A stretch of DNA of 30,501 nt. It comes from Mageeibacillus sp. UBA1243. Its GTDB lineage: Bacteria; Bacillota; Clostridia; UBA1212. The first letter of the stretch is position 1. Each line of letters starts with the position of its first letter. Location: the NCBI GenBank assembly GCA_002308595.1, contig DBWH01000065.1, forward strand, positions 265-30,765. Reading direction: 5' to 3'. A model generated the notes under the pieces. The model was not told where the DNA came from. It saw only the letters and a list, made by a program, of their open reading frames with translations, and did not search any database. Position numbers and translations under genes: made by a program. Of the stretch, positions 8,866-18,467 are shown one piece after another.

Positions 8866-9660
8866 TCAGCAGGTGTATTTGAACGGAGTACCGGTGAAGC
8901 CGGACTGGTTGAACTTTTCGAGGTTGTGCCGAACGATGTAGTCGATGTAGGAGCTGATCATCTTGGCGTAGAGGTAGTAGCCGGCGTTGTTCAGGTGACC
9001 GCCGGTGTAAAACAGTTTGCGGAATTCGGTGTCGTTGACGGGGCTGTGCTCCGCAAGATCTACCACATAGGTGTTGGTGAAACGGTCTGCGAGCTCGAAA
9101 ATCAGCTTTCTGTGGGCCTCGTGGTTCTGCGCCCACTCAGCGGTGATGTAGGGCTCGGTTTCGCGTGGCATGGTGAGCAGGAAAAAGGCCGCGTCGGGCT
9201 GGATTTCTTTGTAGTGCTGGATTATCTTGGCGTAGTCGCCCGCGAATGTGGGCTTGTTGCGGTGGTAGTCTTCGCTGATATCGCCAATGCAGCCGATCTC
9301 CTGCTTGAAGCCGTCAAGGTCGTTGACGCCGAGCGCAATGACGTATGCCGAGGCCGCCTTGTCCTTGTCCCAGAAGCCCCTGCTTTCAGCGAAGGAGTTG
9401 TTGTACTCGCTTGCGGTCATATTGCCGCGTGTGAAGTTGTAGACGGTCGTGCCGCTGAGTCTGGCAATGTACTGCGGCCAGGATATGTCGTAGATGTCGT
9501 GGTAGTCGCGCGGACTGCCCGGTCCCATCGACTCAAGATCTCCCGAAGCGAGGGAATCGCCGATGACCGCGATCGTTCTGAATATGCTTGTAAAGCCCCC
9601 GTCATCTTTTATGACGTCAAGCGGCTTTTCGTTTTCGTCTCTTTGAATAAACTGTTCCAT
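8866..9660 (-). CDS. SGNH/GDSL-family hydrolase (esterase)
   Basis: A 264-residue protein with the SGNH blocks in order: block I AVIGDSLASGD (nucleophile Ser36), block II Gly in RGNMTAS, block III Asn in ALGVND, and block V His in TGGHLNNAGY. The usual Asp three residues before that His is Thr here, so the enzyme may rely on a Ser-His dyad or another acid. No signal peptide is visible, so it should act in the cytoplasm. The ATG at 9660 is preferred over 9723 because GGGGAGG lies upstream of it and a good promoter places the transcript start near 9732. Family members de-acetylate or de-esterify sugars, lipids and drugs. Its neighbours are glycosidases, so a carbohydrate ester is the best guess. 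Confidence 0.85.
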   Translation of the reverse strand: MEQFIQRDENEKPLDVIKDDGGFTSIFRTIAVIGDSLASGDLESMGPGSPRDYHDIYDISWPQYIARLSGTTVYNFTRGNMTASEYNNSFAESRGFWDKDKAASAYVIALGVNDLDGFKQEIGCIGDISEDYHRNKPTFAGDYAKIIQHYKEIQPDAAFFLLTMPRETEPYITAEWAQNHEAHRKLIFELADRFTNTYVVDLAEHSPVNDTEFRKLFYTGGHLNNAGYYLYAKMISSYIDYIVRHNLEKFNQSGFTGTPFKYTC

Positions 9661-9738
9661 GTTTCGGTTAAAACCTCCCCGGCAAAAAAGGCCGGCGGCA
9701 CTATCGCCAAGATTCTTTATCATCTTCCGTCAGCCTGA

Positions 9739-9767
9739 ATTTTACTACTTTCGGAGCTTTTAAACAA
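9739..9767 (-). promoter_or_regulatory. Promoter of the SGNH hydrolase gene
   Basis: On the minus strand, TTGTTT (9767-9762), a 17-nt spacer and TAAAAT (9744-9739). The predicted transcript start near 9732 leaves too little leader for a start at 9723 and supports the start at 9660. Confidence 0.6.
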
Positions 9768-9812
9768 CTTTTTAAACAGTAACATTGGCGGAGCGGCGGC
9801 GGCGAAAAACAT

Positions 9813-9842
9813 TTGCAAAGGCGTCTTTGGGTGGGGTAAAAT
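9813..9842 (+). promoter_or_regulatory. Promoter of the 1006-aa lipoprotein gene
   Basis: TTGCAA (9813-9818), 18-nt spacer, TAAAAT (9837-9842). A CATTGGCG word overlaps the expected transcript start (9843-9850) and another lies at 9783. Confidence 0.45.
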
Positions 9843-9901
9843 ACATTGGCGACATATTTACGGGCAAAACAGCCCGGATACAAATTAACAGGAGCTTAAA
9901 G

Positions 9902-12900
9902 ATGAGGAAAACAGCTTTATATGTTTCTCTTCTCCTCGCGGTTTTGTGCGTTTGCGCACTCGTCGGCTGCAGGGGGACAGACAAATCCGGAAGACTCGAC
10001 TACGACCCGTTTGCGGTCTACAAAGAGGAAGTCTCCGAGTACAGGGACATGTACACAGGCGCCAATGCGAAAACCGTCTACGCGGCGAGGGACCTTGCCA
10101 ACGGCGTAAACGTCTACTATCTCTCTGCCGAGAGAAGCGCTGTCCGCATCGCCAATGCACACATGAACCTCAACTACTTCATCGGAAGCTCCGGCGCGGC
10201 AAAACAGATTTCATCGCTCACGACCCCTGCCGGCAAGGTGTATATTGAAAACACGGGCGACGCCTTTATCGAGCTTGAGAACGGCTCGGTCTACACCACC
10301 GCAAACGGCATCGAGGGCCCGACGCTCAACTCGTACAGACACGGCAGCTATTACTACGACACGCACATTCTGAACGGCAGTTTCGCGCGCGTCACGGACT
10401 ACACCGAAAAGCTTCCGTTTGACATCGCGTTGCCGGATACGGATAATGACGTAAACAGTCCCTCCCTCAAAGACGGTGTTCTCAGCTTCAGCATGAGCAA
10501 TCCCGAGGATGCGTATATCGGGTGGAATAACATTGGCGTAGACGCGGACAGGTTTGGCGGTGTCAGGATCACGATGAAGAACAAAACCACCCTCTCAGGC
10601 GAGATCTACGTGGCGGCTGGGAGCTACAGCAGCTTCAATTCGGACCAGAAAATCGCTTTTTCGCTGAATCCGGACGGCGAGTACCACGAGTACACGATCT
10701 CCCTCGAGGGCATCACGGGCTACAAAGGCACGCTCAAGAGCTTCAGAATCGACTTCGACAAGGTCACGAAAGACACTGTTTCCATATCAAAGATCGAGTT
10801 TCTCGCCAAGGACACAGACCGTCCGAACGTGCTTCTCGACAGGAATTTCCACGTTTTTACCGACAAGATCAATTCCGTTGACAGGTTCGTTATTTCGGAG
10901 AAAGCCGAGAACGTCGCAGCCATCGGCCTCATAACCGAGATCAAAAAGGACACTGTCGAAAAACTTATCGCCAAGGACAAAAACGGTCTCCACGATAACC
11001 TCGCGGACGTCGACTGGGCGAGCGCAGAGTATGCGGGCTTTGACATCAAAGACTCCGGCATTTTCGGCTACATACTTTTGAACGGCACCTTCGAGAGCAC
11101 CTTCACGGTCACGGAAGACGGTGATTTCTACGTTATAAAGCAGTCGCACGTGCCTGACAAGGGCCTGCTCCGCAAAAAATACGTTTACGAAATCGGAAGG
11201 CGCTTCTACACGGACACGGCTCACAGCTTTGAAGATTTTCTGAAGGAAGCCGAGTTTGAGAGGCACCCGCTTGAGAACGTCGTCACGACAACTCCCTCCG
11301 CCAACGGCAAATACCTTGGCTATGACTCGCTGAAGGGGCTTTACACGTTCACGATTGAGTCAAACGCCGGAGGTTTCTCGCCGCCATACTATTCGTCACC
11401 CGACAAACATTACACGCTCTCCGTCAAGTTCACGGGCGATGACAGCGACAGGACCGTCTACGTTTACACACACGCGGGGGACACCGGAGGAACGCTTGAG
11501 TGCGCGGTTCTGCTTGACGGGAACAACACGGTGCTGCCGATCGAGATGGAGGTCTCCAAGAACTTCTGCGGCGACGGCGACGAGACGGTTTTTGACGCAG
11601 GCGACCACTCCTACAGCGACACGTTTTTCCCGCTAGTTGTCGAAAGCGGCAAGGACACAAGCGTCACTGTCGTGAACCTCTACCAGAACTGGGGCAAATA
11701 TCCGCTCAAGCAGCTCTCTTCGATTCAGTTTTTCACGACCTACTACCACCTCTCGACGGGTGTCACGGAGACAAACTGCATCGCGCCCTACTTTGTCTAC
11801 GGCAAGGACTACTGGACGATTCCGGACTTCAGACCGATGTCCGCACCTCTCTGGACAGGTCAGCCCCAGCACACCAGCGGCGGCGCCCCGAGGGTACTTC
11901 AGTACACCTCCAAGGACAAAGGCTTTTCCGGTCTTGAGTTTACGACGAAATACATTGACAGCACGGGACCTGTCTACGCGGACGTCCGCATGAACTACCT
12001 CTCCGAGGACGAGCGGCTCGCGGCAACATACCGCCACGTTGAGATGCCCCAGACGGACGAGAGCAGGGCTTACTACGATATCGAATTCCTCGTACTTGAG
12101 GATATCACGATTGAAGAGTTCCGCCGCGACTTCAACATTTTCAGCATGGACGGCCGCTTCGTCTTCTACAACAAACTCGGCTACCTTGACGCCAATAACA
12201 AACCCGCGGTTGCAGCCACGAGCCACGCTGCCGACAAGACATACTACAGGCTCGGAAAAGCCTGCCCCTACGTCGCAATCTATGACGCCGACGCGGGCGA
12301 CTACGTCAACATGGCCGTGATCGTTGCGGACAGCGAAGTTACCATCGGCGGCAGGAAGTCGAGCGCCGGATTCATCGTATCGGACTACTCCTCCTGGAAT
12401 CTCAACAGAATCAGTCTTTCCCTTGATTTAGGCAAAGTCACGCTCAAAGCGGGCGACGTGATGAAGTTCAGGCTCATCATTTTCCCGTACGGTTCGCAGG
12501 AGATAAGAGACGACGAGCGCGTGCAGCTTGTCAGGGAAAACACCTGCCTCAACCCGATCATAATTACGTCTGAGGCGGACACGGTGCTTGACGACGGCAT
12601 TGTGCCGAAGGTTAAGAGCGCCGACGGGAAAACTTGCGAGTTTACGCTTTCCGGAGGCGCGGCAAACATCCCGGCCGTCAACGAAAGCTACTACATGTCC
12701 TCAAACTACAACATTGCGGTCCGGGCGTACGGCTTTGACTCCTTCGGCGTGCCGGAGATATACGAAAAGATAGGCGGCAAGTGGGTCAGGTACGAAATTG
12801 CATCCGCCAACGGCTACGACGGGTACGCGGTCTACACGGACGCCGACAACTCGTTCTCCTACGCGTTCGTTGTGACGATGAACGAGGCAACGCCGAGAAC

Positions 12901-12922
12901 GTTCAGGATTGTAACGAAATAA
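9902..12922 (+). CDS. Large surface lipoprotein of unknown function, carbohydrate-island context
   Basis: A 1006-residue protein. The ATG at 9902 follows AGGAG at 7 nt. The signal peptide ends in a lipobox LVGC with Cys23, so it should be anchored on the outer face of the membrane. Residues roughly 150-300 look like a beta-sandwich of carbohydrate-binding type (YIGWNNIGVDADRFGGVRIT ... FRIDF). The rest is rich in beta-strand-like, aromatic and Gly segments and probably forms several beta-sandwich domains. I recognise no catalytic signature. It is transcribed alone, convergent with a GH3/GH78-like operon and divergent from an SGNH esterase, which suggests binding or degradation of a rhamnose-containing glycan. 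Alternatives are an unrecognised glycoside hydrolase or polysaccharide lyase, or a purely structural surface protein. Confidence 0.8.
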   Translation: MRKTALYVSLLLAVLCVCALVGCRGTDKSGRLDYDPFAVYKEEVSEYRDMYTGANAKTVYAARDLANGVNVYYLSAERSAVRIANAHMNLNYFIGSSGAAKQISSLTTPAGKVYIENTGDAFIELENGSVYTTANGIEGPTLNSYRHGSYYYDTHILNGSFARVTDYTEKLPFDIALPDTDNDVNSPSLKDGVLSFSMSNPEDAYIGWNNIGVDADRFGGVRITMKNKTTLSGEIYVAAGSYSSFNSDQKIAFSLNPDGEYHEYTISLEGITGYKGTLKSFRIDFDKVTKDTVSISKIEFLAKDTDRPNVLLDRNFHVFTDKINSVDRFVISEKAENVAAIGLITEIKKDTVEKLIAKDKNGLHDNLADVDWASAEYAGFDIKDSGIFGYILLNGTFESTFTVTEDGDFYVIKQSHVPDKGLLRKKYVYEIGRRFYTDTAHSFEDFLKEAEFERHPLENVVTTTPSANGKYLGYDSLKGLYTFTIESNAGGFSPPYYSSPDKHYTLSVKFTGDDSDRTVYVYTHAGDTGGTLECAVLLDGNNTVLPIEMEVSKNFCGDGDETVFDAGDHSYSDTFFPLVVESGKDTSVTVVNLYQNWGKYPLKQLSSIQFFTTYYHLSTGVTETNCIAPYFVYGKDYWTIPDFRPMSAPLWTGQPQHTSGGAPRVLQYTSKDKGFSGLEFTTKYIDSTGPVYADVRMNYLSEDERLAATYRHVEMPQTDESRAYYDIEFLVLEDITIEEFRRDFNIFSMDGRFVFYNKLGYLDANNKPAVAATSHAADKTYYRLGKACPYVAIYDADAGDYVNMAVIVADSEVTIGGRKSSAGFIVSDYSSWNLNRISLSLDLGKVTLKAGDVMKFRLIIFPYGSQEIRDDERVQLVRENTCLNPIIITSEADTVLDDGIVPKVKSADGKTCEFTLSGGAANIPAVNESYYMSSNYNIAVRAYGFDSFGVPEIYEKIGGKWVRYEIASANGYDGYAVYTDADNSFSYAFVVTMNEATPRTFRIVTK

Positions 12923-12948
12923 CCGCGAGCCGGCGTGAAATAAACAGG

Positions 12949-12987
12949 CGCACGGCCTTCGGAAAGCGGTTTTCCGAAGGCCGTGCG
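12949..12987. terminator. Strong bidirectional terminator
   Basis: A perfect 17-bp inverted repeat (12949-12965 and 12971-12987; arm CGCACGGCCTTCGGAAA) with a 5-nt loop. It lies between the convergent lipoprotein (+) and rhamnosidase (-) genes and is followed on the + side by GTGTTTTATG. Confidence 0.9.
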
Positions 12988-13013
12988 TGTTTTATGTATG
13001 ACGGATAAAACCG

Positions 13014-15371
13014 TTATTCTTTTTTCCAGCCGGCAGGGAGGCTGACGCTCAGCTCAGGCTCTCCGTCGCGCGAAACCCATGAGACCGTGATGAGGCCGTC
13101 GGAGGTCATGACGGAGCCCCTTGCCCAGCGGAGACCGGACGGGTGCGGCTCGATTCTGACGGTCTTTTTAGTCTCGTCGGGTATGCCGAGGCCGAGTATG
13201 TCGCGCATGAGCTGCACGGCGGCAAACGATGTGAAGCCGTGGCAGAAGCTTGACGTTCTGATTTCAGGATTCTCCCAGAGCGTGCCGGGGCCCTCTTTCA
13301 GCTGCGAGCCGTAGAAGCTCTTGAGTTCTTTCAGGGCGCGCTCCTTTTCGCCGAGCATTGCCAGCATGTCGAAGCGGTACTGGAGGCCGATGAAGAGACC
13401 TGCGCGTCCGACCCTTGTGTTGGGGGCAAATTCGGGGCAGGGACCCATCGCTCTGACCGCGTTGAAGACGGTGAGCGGCGCGTTTTCCTTGGTTATAACG
13501 CCCGACCAGACCGTGAGGTAGGTGCAGCTCTCGGTGTAGAGGTTCTTTGGCGCGAGTCTGCCGTCAACCACGTTGAAGGCGTCCGGGATGAACGCCGGGC
13601 CTTTTCGGCTTGAACCGATGATCGCCTTGCGGAGTGTGTCGCGCATGCTGCCGCCAAGTTCCTTCCAGTCGTCCCTTTGGTAGAGCTCGCCGAGGCCGGC
13701 AAGCATTTTCGAGGCGAGCGCATTGGCGCCTGTGGAGACGGGGCTTACAAACTCCGGATCGTTCGAGAACGACCAGTCGATGAAGATCCAGGGCATGTTT
13801 TCGAGTAGGCCCGTGCCGCCGATGAAGCTCTTAACGCCCTCGACGAACGCTTCAACCCTTGCGCGGTACTTTTCGGCAAGCTCAAAGTCGCCGGTTTCCC
13901 TGACGTACTCGCAGAGCTCGACCATGAGCCAGAAGGACCAGGTGGTGATGCCGGCGCAGCCTTTGTAGTCAGGTTTGTGACCCGGGTAGGCTTCGGGGAA
14001 GAAGCCGCGGAACATATTGGCGGCATCCGTTGAGAGGTAGTTTTCGATGAAGTCTTTTTCGACCCTGTGACCGCCAAGGAGCATCCTTTCCGCGCGGCCC
14101 GTCCAGTACGAGTCGCACAGCCAGCCGCCGCGCTCCCTCTCCGGGCAGTCCATGAAAATGTCAAGCGTATTCAGCCTGAAGGTCAGAGCCGCCGCCTCGT
14201 AGAGCCTGTTTACGTCATCGTCGCTGCATAGGAAGCCTCCGCCGCGCACGTCAGGCACGGTGTACTCGCGGACCGAAAGGTTTGTGAGCCTGAAGGAGCC
14301 GCAGCCCCTGAAGTACACCTTGAAGAACCTTCCGAGCGCGGGCTCCATCGAAATGAAGGAGACCTTGCCGCCTTTGACGTGCAGCCTCGTGACGGGGTTT
14401 GCGCCGCCCGTGACCTCGTCCTTCTCGCCGTAGATGACGTTTGACTCAAGGTGGACGATGTCGACGATTCCTGCGCCCTCGGTCTCAAACTCAGCTTCGA
14501 TGAAGCCGAGCTCCGGCTTTCCGAGGTCAAATTCGACGTAGTACGAGCCGCCGTTTGAGCCTTTTACCGAGACGTCGCCGTTTGGCGAAATCACGCATTT
14601 TTCGGTTTTTTTGAACGGTTTTTCGACCGTCTTCACATAGTCGCGGAGCGGTCTCTCTTTTATATCGTTGTATCCCTCGATGAGGTTTTCAAACCAGTTG
14701 TTTTCAAAATATACGCTCTCGTCAATGTCTGCCCTGCCCGCGGTCACAACGCGAAAAGCCCTGTGGGGTTTGAGCGTCGGAAGAAGCGAGCCGCGCGCGA
14801 TGAGTTTTGAGTCATCGACTGTAACGGCGGGCTTTTCGCCGCAGAGCGAAGCGTCTGTCCGCCAGGCAAAATAGCTGTCGTCAAGGTAATAGTTTTCGGT
14901 CATCTGCCTGCAGTGCGAGATGCGCTCCGAGCGCTGAACCCTCTGCGGGAGCCTAGTGCATGAAAACGTGTCGGGCGAGGAGCAGACGGTCACGGAACCT
15001 GCCCTTATCACGGCGCGCAGGAGCCCTTTACCGAGAACTGTGTCGTTTGAGTAGCCGCCGAAGGGGTTGCCGTAGGACGTTACTTCGAAGGCAAACACAT
15101 TGGCGCCTTCCTTGAGAAAAGCCGAGACGTCGATCTCGTCGACCCTGAGAAAGCCGTGCGCCGCCCTTGCCGGACCGTGCGCGCAGAGGGTGCCGTTGAC
15201 GTAGAGCCTGTAGAAGTTTCTCGCGGCGGCGTATACCTTGGCGTCTTTTGCCTCAAGGTCGCTCTTTTTCAGTTCAAGCCTGCACACAAAGCCCGCCTGA
15301 ACGTTCGTCTCGTCTTCAAGCCCTGCGAGAAAGACAGGCCGCGCGTTTTTCATCAATTTTTCGTAATCCAT
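13014..15371 (-). CDS. Alpha-L-rhamnosidase-like glycoside hydrolase (GH78-like)
   Basis: A 785-residue protein without signal peptide, so cytoplasmic. The N-terminal half holds beta-sandwich domains (YRLYVNGTLCAHGPARA is typical of the rhamnosidase N-terminal domain). The (alpha/alpha)6 catalytic barrel carries DCPERERGGWLCDSYW, matching the GH78 motif with its acidic catalytic and binding residues. Near the C-terminus, GTLWENPE provides the second conserved Glu, followed by a small all-beta domain. GH78 enzymes release terminal alpha-L-rhamnose by inversion. It is the second gene of an operon: its ATG comes 2 nt after the stop of the GH3 gene, with GAAGGG as RBS. Related six-hairpin glycosidase families are the main alternative. 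Confidence 0.85.
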   Translation of the reverse strand: MDYEKLMKNARPVFLAGLEDETNVQAGFVCRLELKKSDLEAKDAKVYAAARNFYRLYVNGTLCAHGPARAAHGFLRVDEIDVSAFLKEGANVFAFEVTSYGNPFGGYSNDTVLGKGLLRAVIRAGSVTVCSSPDTFSCTRLPQRVQRSERISHCRQMTENYYLDDSYFAWRTDASLCGEKPAVTVDDSKLIARGSLLPTLKPHRAFRVVTAGRADIDESVYFENNWFENLIEGYNDIKERPLRDYVKTVEKPFKKTEKCVISPNGDVSVKGSNGGSYYVEFDLGKPELGFIEAEFETEGAGIVDIVHLESNVIYGEKDEVTGGANPVTRLHVKGGKVSFISMEPALGRFFKVYFRGCGSFRLTNLSVREYTVPDVRGGGFLCSDDDVNRLYEAAALTFRLNTLDIFMDCPERERGGWLCDSYWTGRAERMLLGGHRVEKDFIENYLSTDAANMFRGFFPEAYPGHKPDYKGCAGITTWSFWLMVELCEYVRETGDFELAEKYRARVEAFVEGVKSFIGGTGLLENMPWIFIDWSFSNDPEFVSPVSTGANALASKMLAGLGELYQRDDWKELGGSMRDTLRKAIIGSSRKGPAFIPDAFNVVDGRLAPKNLYTESCTYLTVWSGVITKENAPLTVFNAVRAMGPCPEFAPNTRVGRAGLFIGLQYRFDMLAMLGEKERALKELKSFYGSQLKEGPGTLWENPEIRTSSFCHGFTSFAAVQLMRDILGLGIPDETKKTVRIEPHPSGLRWARGSVMTSDGLITVSWVSRDGEPELSVSLPAGWKKE

Positions 15372-15373
15372 AG

Positions 15374-18300
15374 TCAGTTCCCTTCAAAAACCGAGATTTC
15401 GTAGATGGAGCACCAGTTCGCCGATGCGGGGACGCTGATTCTGATGAATCTGGCTTCAGAATCTATTGTAGCATAAACAAGTTCCCAGTCCTCCAGTTTT
15501 TTCGTGACAGCCTGTCTGAACGTCACACCCTCAGGTATTTTTGAGGTGCCTTTTCGCCCCTCCCCGGTCGGTGTGTCGGTCGAAATCTCAACCGTGTACG
15601 AGTAGGCCGTGTTTGACTCCCAGAGGATTGAAATGTCGCTCACCTTTCTGACACCGCCAAGGTCAATAACGACCCATCTTTCGCCCGCCGTTCCCGCGGC
15701 GCTCCAGCGTGTGTCCTTGCTGCCGTCAACGAGATTCGCCGATCCGTGCGCGCCCTCTACGCCGCTGCAGTAAGTGTCGGCTCCCTTGGCTATATTCGGG
15801 CGCTTCTCGCGCTCCTTTTCTTCGTCAAAAGGCGAGTCCTTGACGGTCCTGATCGCCTCGGATGGCTGCAGGCTCTCCGCGACCTTCCATGTGATGCGGG
15901 TTTCGCCGAAAGTGACCTTGGCGGCAAGCCTCACGTCCCCGGAAGACGCAGCTGCGGTAAACTCGTAGTCGCCGCCGGCGATCTTCCACGCGCCCTCCTC
16001 AGTGAAGAACGACTCAAGCTCAAAGCTCGTGACAGTCGCCGTTACAGTCTGACTCTCGCCCGGCTTCAAAAGCTTCGTCTTGTTGAATCCGCAGAGCTCT
16101 TTTTTAAGAGGCAGCCGGCCGTCGGCAACGGGTTTTGAAACGTAGAACTGAACGATCTCACGCCCGCTCTTATCGCCGGCGTTCTTCACCGTGCAGCTGA
16201 GAACAATTCTGCCGTCATCCTCTTTTTTCGCGCTGAAATCCGAATATTCGAAACTTGTGTAAGTGAGTCCGTGGCCGAAGCAGAAGGCCGTGTCAACGCC
16301 GAACTCCTCGTAGTACCTGTAGCCGACGTATATGTCGTCCCTGTATTTTGTCGATGAAGCAGTGCCCGGGAAGTCGTCCGCATAAGGGGTGCTCTCGTAG
16401 GTCTCGGGCCATGTGCACGTAAGTTTTCCGGAGGGAGAGACCTTGCCGGAAATTATGTCCGCGACTGCAGTGCCGAGCGTCTCGCCCGGGTAGCCGATCC
16501 AGAGTATCGCGTCAGCGGAATCTCTCCAGGAAGCGCTCTCCACCGGGTTTCCGCTGTTTATGATGACAATGAGTTTCTTGCCTTTTGCGTGGAAAATCTC
16601 AGCCGTGCGCGTAATCTGGGCCTTCTCGTCGTCCGTGAGCAGGAAGCCGCCCTCCTTGGGTGACCTGTCCGCACCCTCTTCGGTGTACCTTCCGATGACC
16701 ACGATTGCAGCCTCGCACGATTCGGCCCACTTGGCGGCCTCCTCGTCAAACTCTTTCCTGATTTTGTTGGAGTAGCTGAACCACGACCCAGCCGTGTAAT
16801 TTGTCCTGTAACCGGCGTCTCTTAAACCCGATTCGATGTCCTTTTTGTAGGAAGTGCTGACGCCGCCCGAGCCTCCGCCGCCGTAAATCGGATCGTACGC
16901 GGTCATGCCGATGAGGGCAAGCTCCGTGTTCTCCTTAACAGGCAGCGCATTTTGTTCATTTTTCAGGAGCACAATTCCGCTCTCCGCAGCCTCAAGGGCC
17001 GCCTTTCTGCCGCTCTCAACGTCAACATCGTTCGTCGCGCGCTCTCTGCCGCCAAGCATCTTCTCATACGCCTTGGACTCTGAAACGACTGAAAGAACGT
17101 TCCTGCACGCCTCAATGCACGCCTCCCTCGAAATCGTTCCGTTCTTAAGAGCCGCGAGCAGCTCGTCGTACTGTTCCTTGCAGCCCGGTTCGGTGAGGTC
17201 GTTTCCGGCGGCCACCTTGTCGACAACGCCGCCGCCCGAGCCCCAGTCGCACATGATGAGCCCGTCAAAGCCGAAATCTTTGCGCAGCACGTCAAGGAGC
17301 GGCCTGTTCACGGACGTGAAAACTCCGTTGACCCTGTTGTAGGATGACATGATCGTCATCGGGTCGGCCTTTCTGACCACGTAGCCGAAGCCCCTAAGAT
17401 AAATCTCGCGGAGGGCCCGCTCGTTCAACTTGGCGGAAATCGTGCCTCTCGAGGTCTCCTGGTTGTTCACAGCGTAATGCTTTGCGGACACTCCAATGCC
17501 TTTCGACTGCACTCCCGACGTGTATGCGGAGGCGATAATTCCCGAAAGATAGGGATCTTCCGAAAAATACTCAAAGTTTCTGCCGCCGACGACAAGCCTC
17601 TGGATATTCATTCCGGGGCCCAGCAGCACGTCAACGCCCGTCGCGTCGCAGTCATTGCCGAGCGAGCAGCCGACTTTATAAACGTTCTCGCGGTCCCACG
17701 ACGACGCGACAACAGCGCCGCAGGGGTACCAAACGGTATGGGTTGCAAGCCTGACCCCCTGCGGCCCGTCGGCAAGCGCGAGCGCCGGCACTCCGAGGCG
17801 GGCAATGGGGCTTGTGACGCCCGCCTCACCCGGGGCAGGCGCGACGGTTGTATTGCCGACAAGAAGCGATACCATTTCCTCGTCGGTCAGCTCGTCGCAG
17901 ACGAGGTCCACCGCGGCGGCCGAGAGGAGCACATTGCCGCCGCGCAGGAGCAGCGTCCCTTGGCAGACGGCGCCGGACGCCTTGCAGCTTGCCGTGACGG
18001 TGATCATATGTGTCTTGCCGTCAGACGCGCCGGCGCCCTTAACTGTCACAACGTGCCCGCCCGCGGGCACGTTCATTTTTTCGTTTTGCGTTTTAACGTT
18101 TTTCTGCTGTCCCGTGTAGCAGACGACGTCTCCGACGTCTTTGTACGCCGCGTCGACAAGCTCCGCGGCTTTCACGGTCACATTGGCGGTATCGTCCGCA
18201 ACGCCCGTCACAGCGACGCCGAAGCTGACGTCATTGCCGTCAACCGTGCACGATGTGAAATATAGATTTGGTTTAGGTTCGCTTACCTGTCCGTTCATGT

Positions 18301-18436
18301 CTGTGTGTACTTCCTTTTCTCTGTATGTATTTTCCGCGGTTTTCCCGCGGTTTTGGCATGCAAACAAAGTCGCAAGGCACGCGGCAAGCGCTCCTGCGGC
18401 AACAATCTTTGCTGCGGTATTTAATAATCTCCGCAT
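15374..18436 (-). CDS. GH3 beta-glycosidase lipoprotein with C-terminal F5/8-type (discoidin-like) domain
   Basis: A 1020-residue protein. The ATG at 18436 follows AAGGAG; the signal peptide ends at lipobox LFAC with Cys27. After a roughly 170-residue N-terminal beta domain comes the GH3 barrel: LADGPQGVR, NFEYFSEDP, SAKHYAVNNQE, and GLIMCDWGS with the nucleophile Asp397. The (alpha/beta)6 domain (GIVLLKNEQNALPV), the fibronectin-III-like domain (KELCGFNKTKLLKPGES) and a final F5/8-C/CBM32-like module (about residue 880 onward, DGSKDTRWSAAG ... WVVIDLGG) follow. It should act on the outer cell surface on a beta-glucoside or similar, binding the substrate with the end module. It forms an operon with the rhamnosidase. 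Confidence 0.93.
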   Translation of the reverse strand: MRRLLNTAAKIVAAGALAACLATLFACQNRGKTAENTYREKEVHTDMNGQVSEPKPNLYFTSCTVDGNDVSFGVAVTGVADDTANVTVKAAELVDAAYKDVGDVVCYTGQQKNVKTQNEKMNVPAGGHVVTVKGAGASDGKTHMITVTASCKASGAVCQGTLLLRGGNVLLSAAAVDLVCDELTDEEMVSLLVGNTTVAPAPGEAGVTSPIARLGVPALALADGPQGVRLATHTVWYPCGAVVASSWDRENVYKVGCSLGNDCDATGVDVLLGPGMNIQRLVVGGRNFEYFSEDPYLSGIIASAYTSGVQSKGIGVSAKHYAVNNQETSRGTISAKLNERALREIYLRGFGYVVRKADPMTIMSSYNRVNGVFTSVNRPLLDVLRKDFGFDGLIMCDWGSGGGVVDKVAAGNDLTEPGCKEQYDELLAALKNGTISREACIEACRNVLSVVSESKAYEKMLGGRERATNDVDVESGRKAALEAAESGIVLLKNEQNALPVKENTELALIGMTAYDPIYGGGGSGGVSTSYKKDIESGLRDAGYRTNYTAGSWFSYSNKIRKEFDEEAAKWAESCEAAIVVIGRYTEEGADRSPKEGGFLLTDDEKAQITRTAEIFHAKGKKLIVIINSGNPVESASWRDSADAILWIGYPGETLGTAVADIISGKVSPSGKLTCTWPETYESTPYADDFPGTASSTKYRDDIYVGYRYYEEFGVDTAFCFGHGLTYTSFEYSDFSAKKEDDGRIVLSCTVKNAGDKSGREIVQFYVSKPVADGRLPLKKELCGFNKTKLLKPGESQTVTATVTSFELESFFTEEGAWKIAGGDYEFTAAASSGDVRLAAKVTFGETRITWKVAESLQPSEAIRTVKDSPFDEEKEREKRPNIAKGADTYCSGVEGAHGSANLVDGSKDTRWSAAGTAGERWVVIDLGGVRKVSDISILWESNTAYSYTVEISTDTPTGEGRKGTSKIPEGVTFRQAVTKKLEDWELVYATIDSEARFIRISVPASANWCSIYEISVFEGN

Positions 18437-18441
18437 CCTGA

Positions 18442-18464
18442 GGCATCTCCTTTTTTGAGGTGCC
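18442..18464 (-). promoter_or_regulatory. 5'-end hairpin containing the ribosome binding site of the GH3 gene
   Basis: On the minus strand GGCACCTC (18464-18457) and GAGATGCC (18449-18442) pair in 7 of 8 positions around an A-rich loop. The downstream arm contains part of the Shine-Dalgarno sequence, and the hairpin would sit at the very 5' end of the transcript predicted from the promoter at 18468-18496. Confidence 0.45.
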
Positions 18465-18467
18465 TTA

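Noticed and set aside
8800..9738. 312-codon plus-strand frame
   Set aside because: Antisense to the SGNH hydrolase, which has all family motifs, a promoter and RBS; this frame reads through the terminator and has no recognisable protein features.
11633..12226. 197-codon minus-strand frame
   Set aside because: Antisense shadow of the 1006-aa lipoprotein gene.
17477..18265. 262-codon plus-strand frame
   Set aside because: Antisense shadow of the GH3 gene in GC-rich DNA; no RBS or domain.
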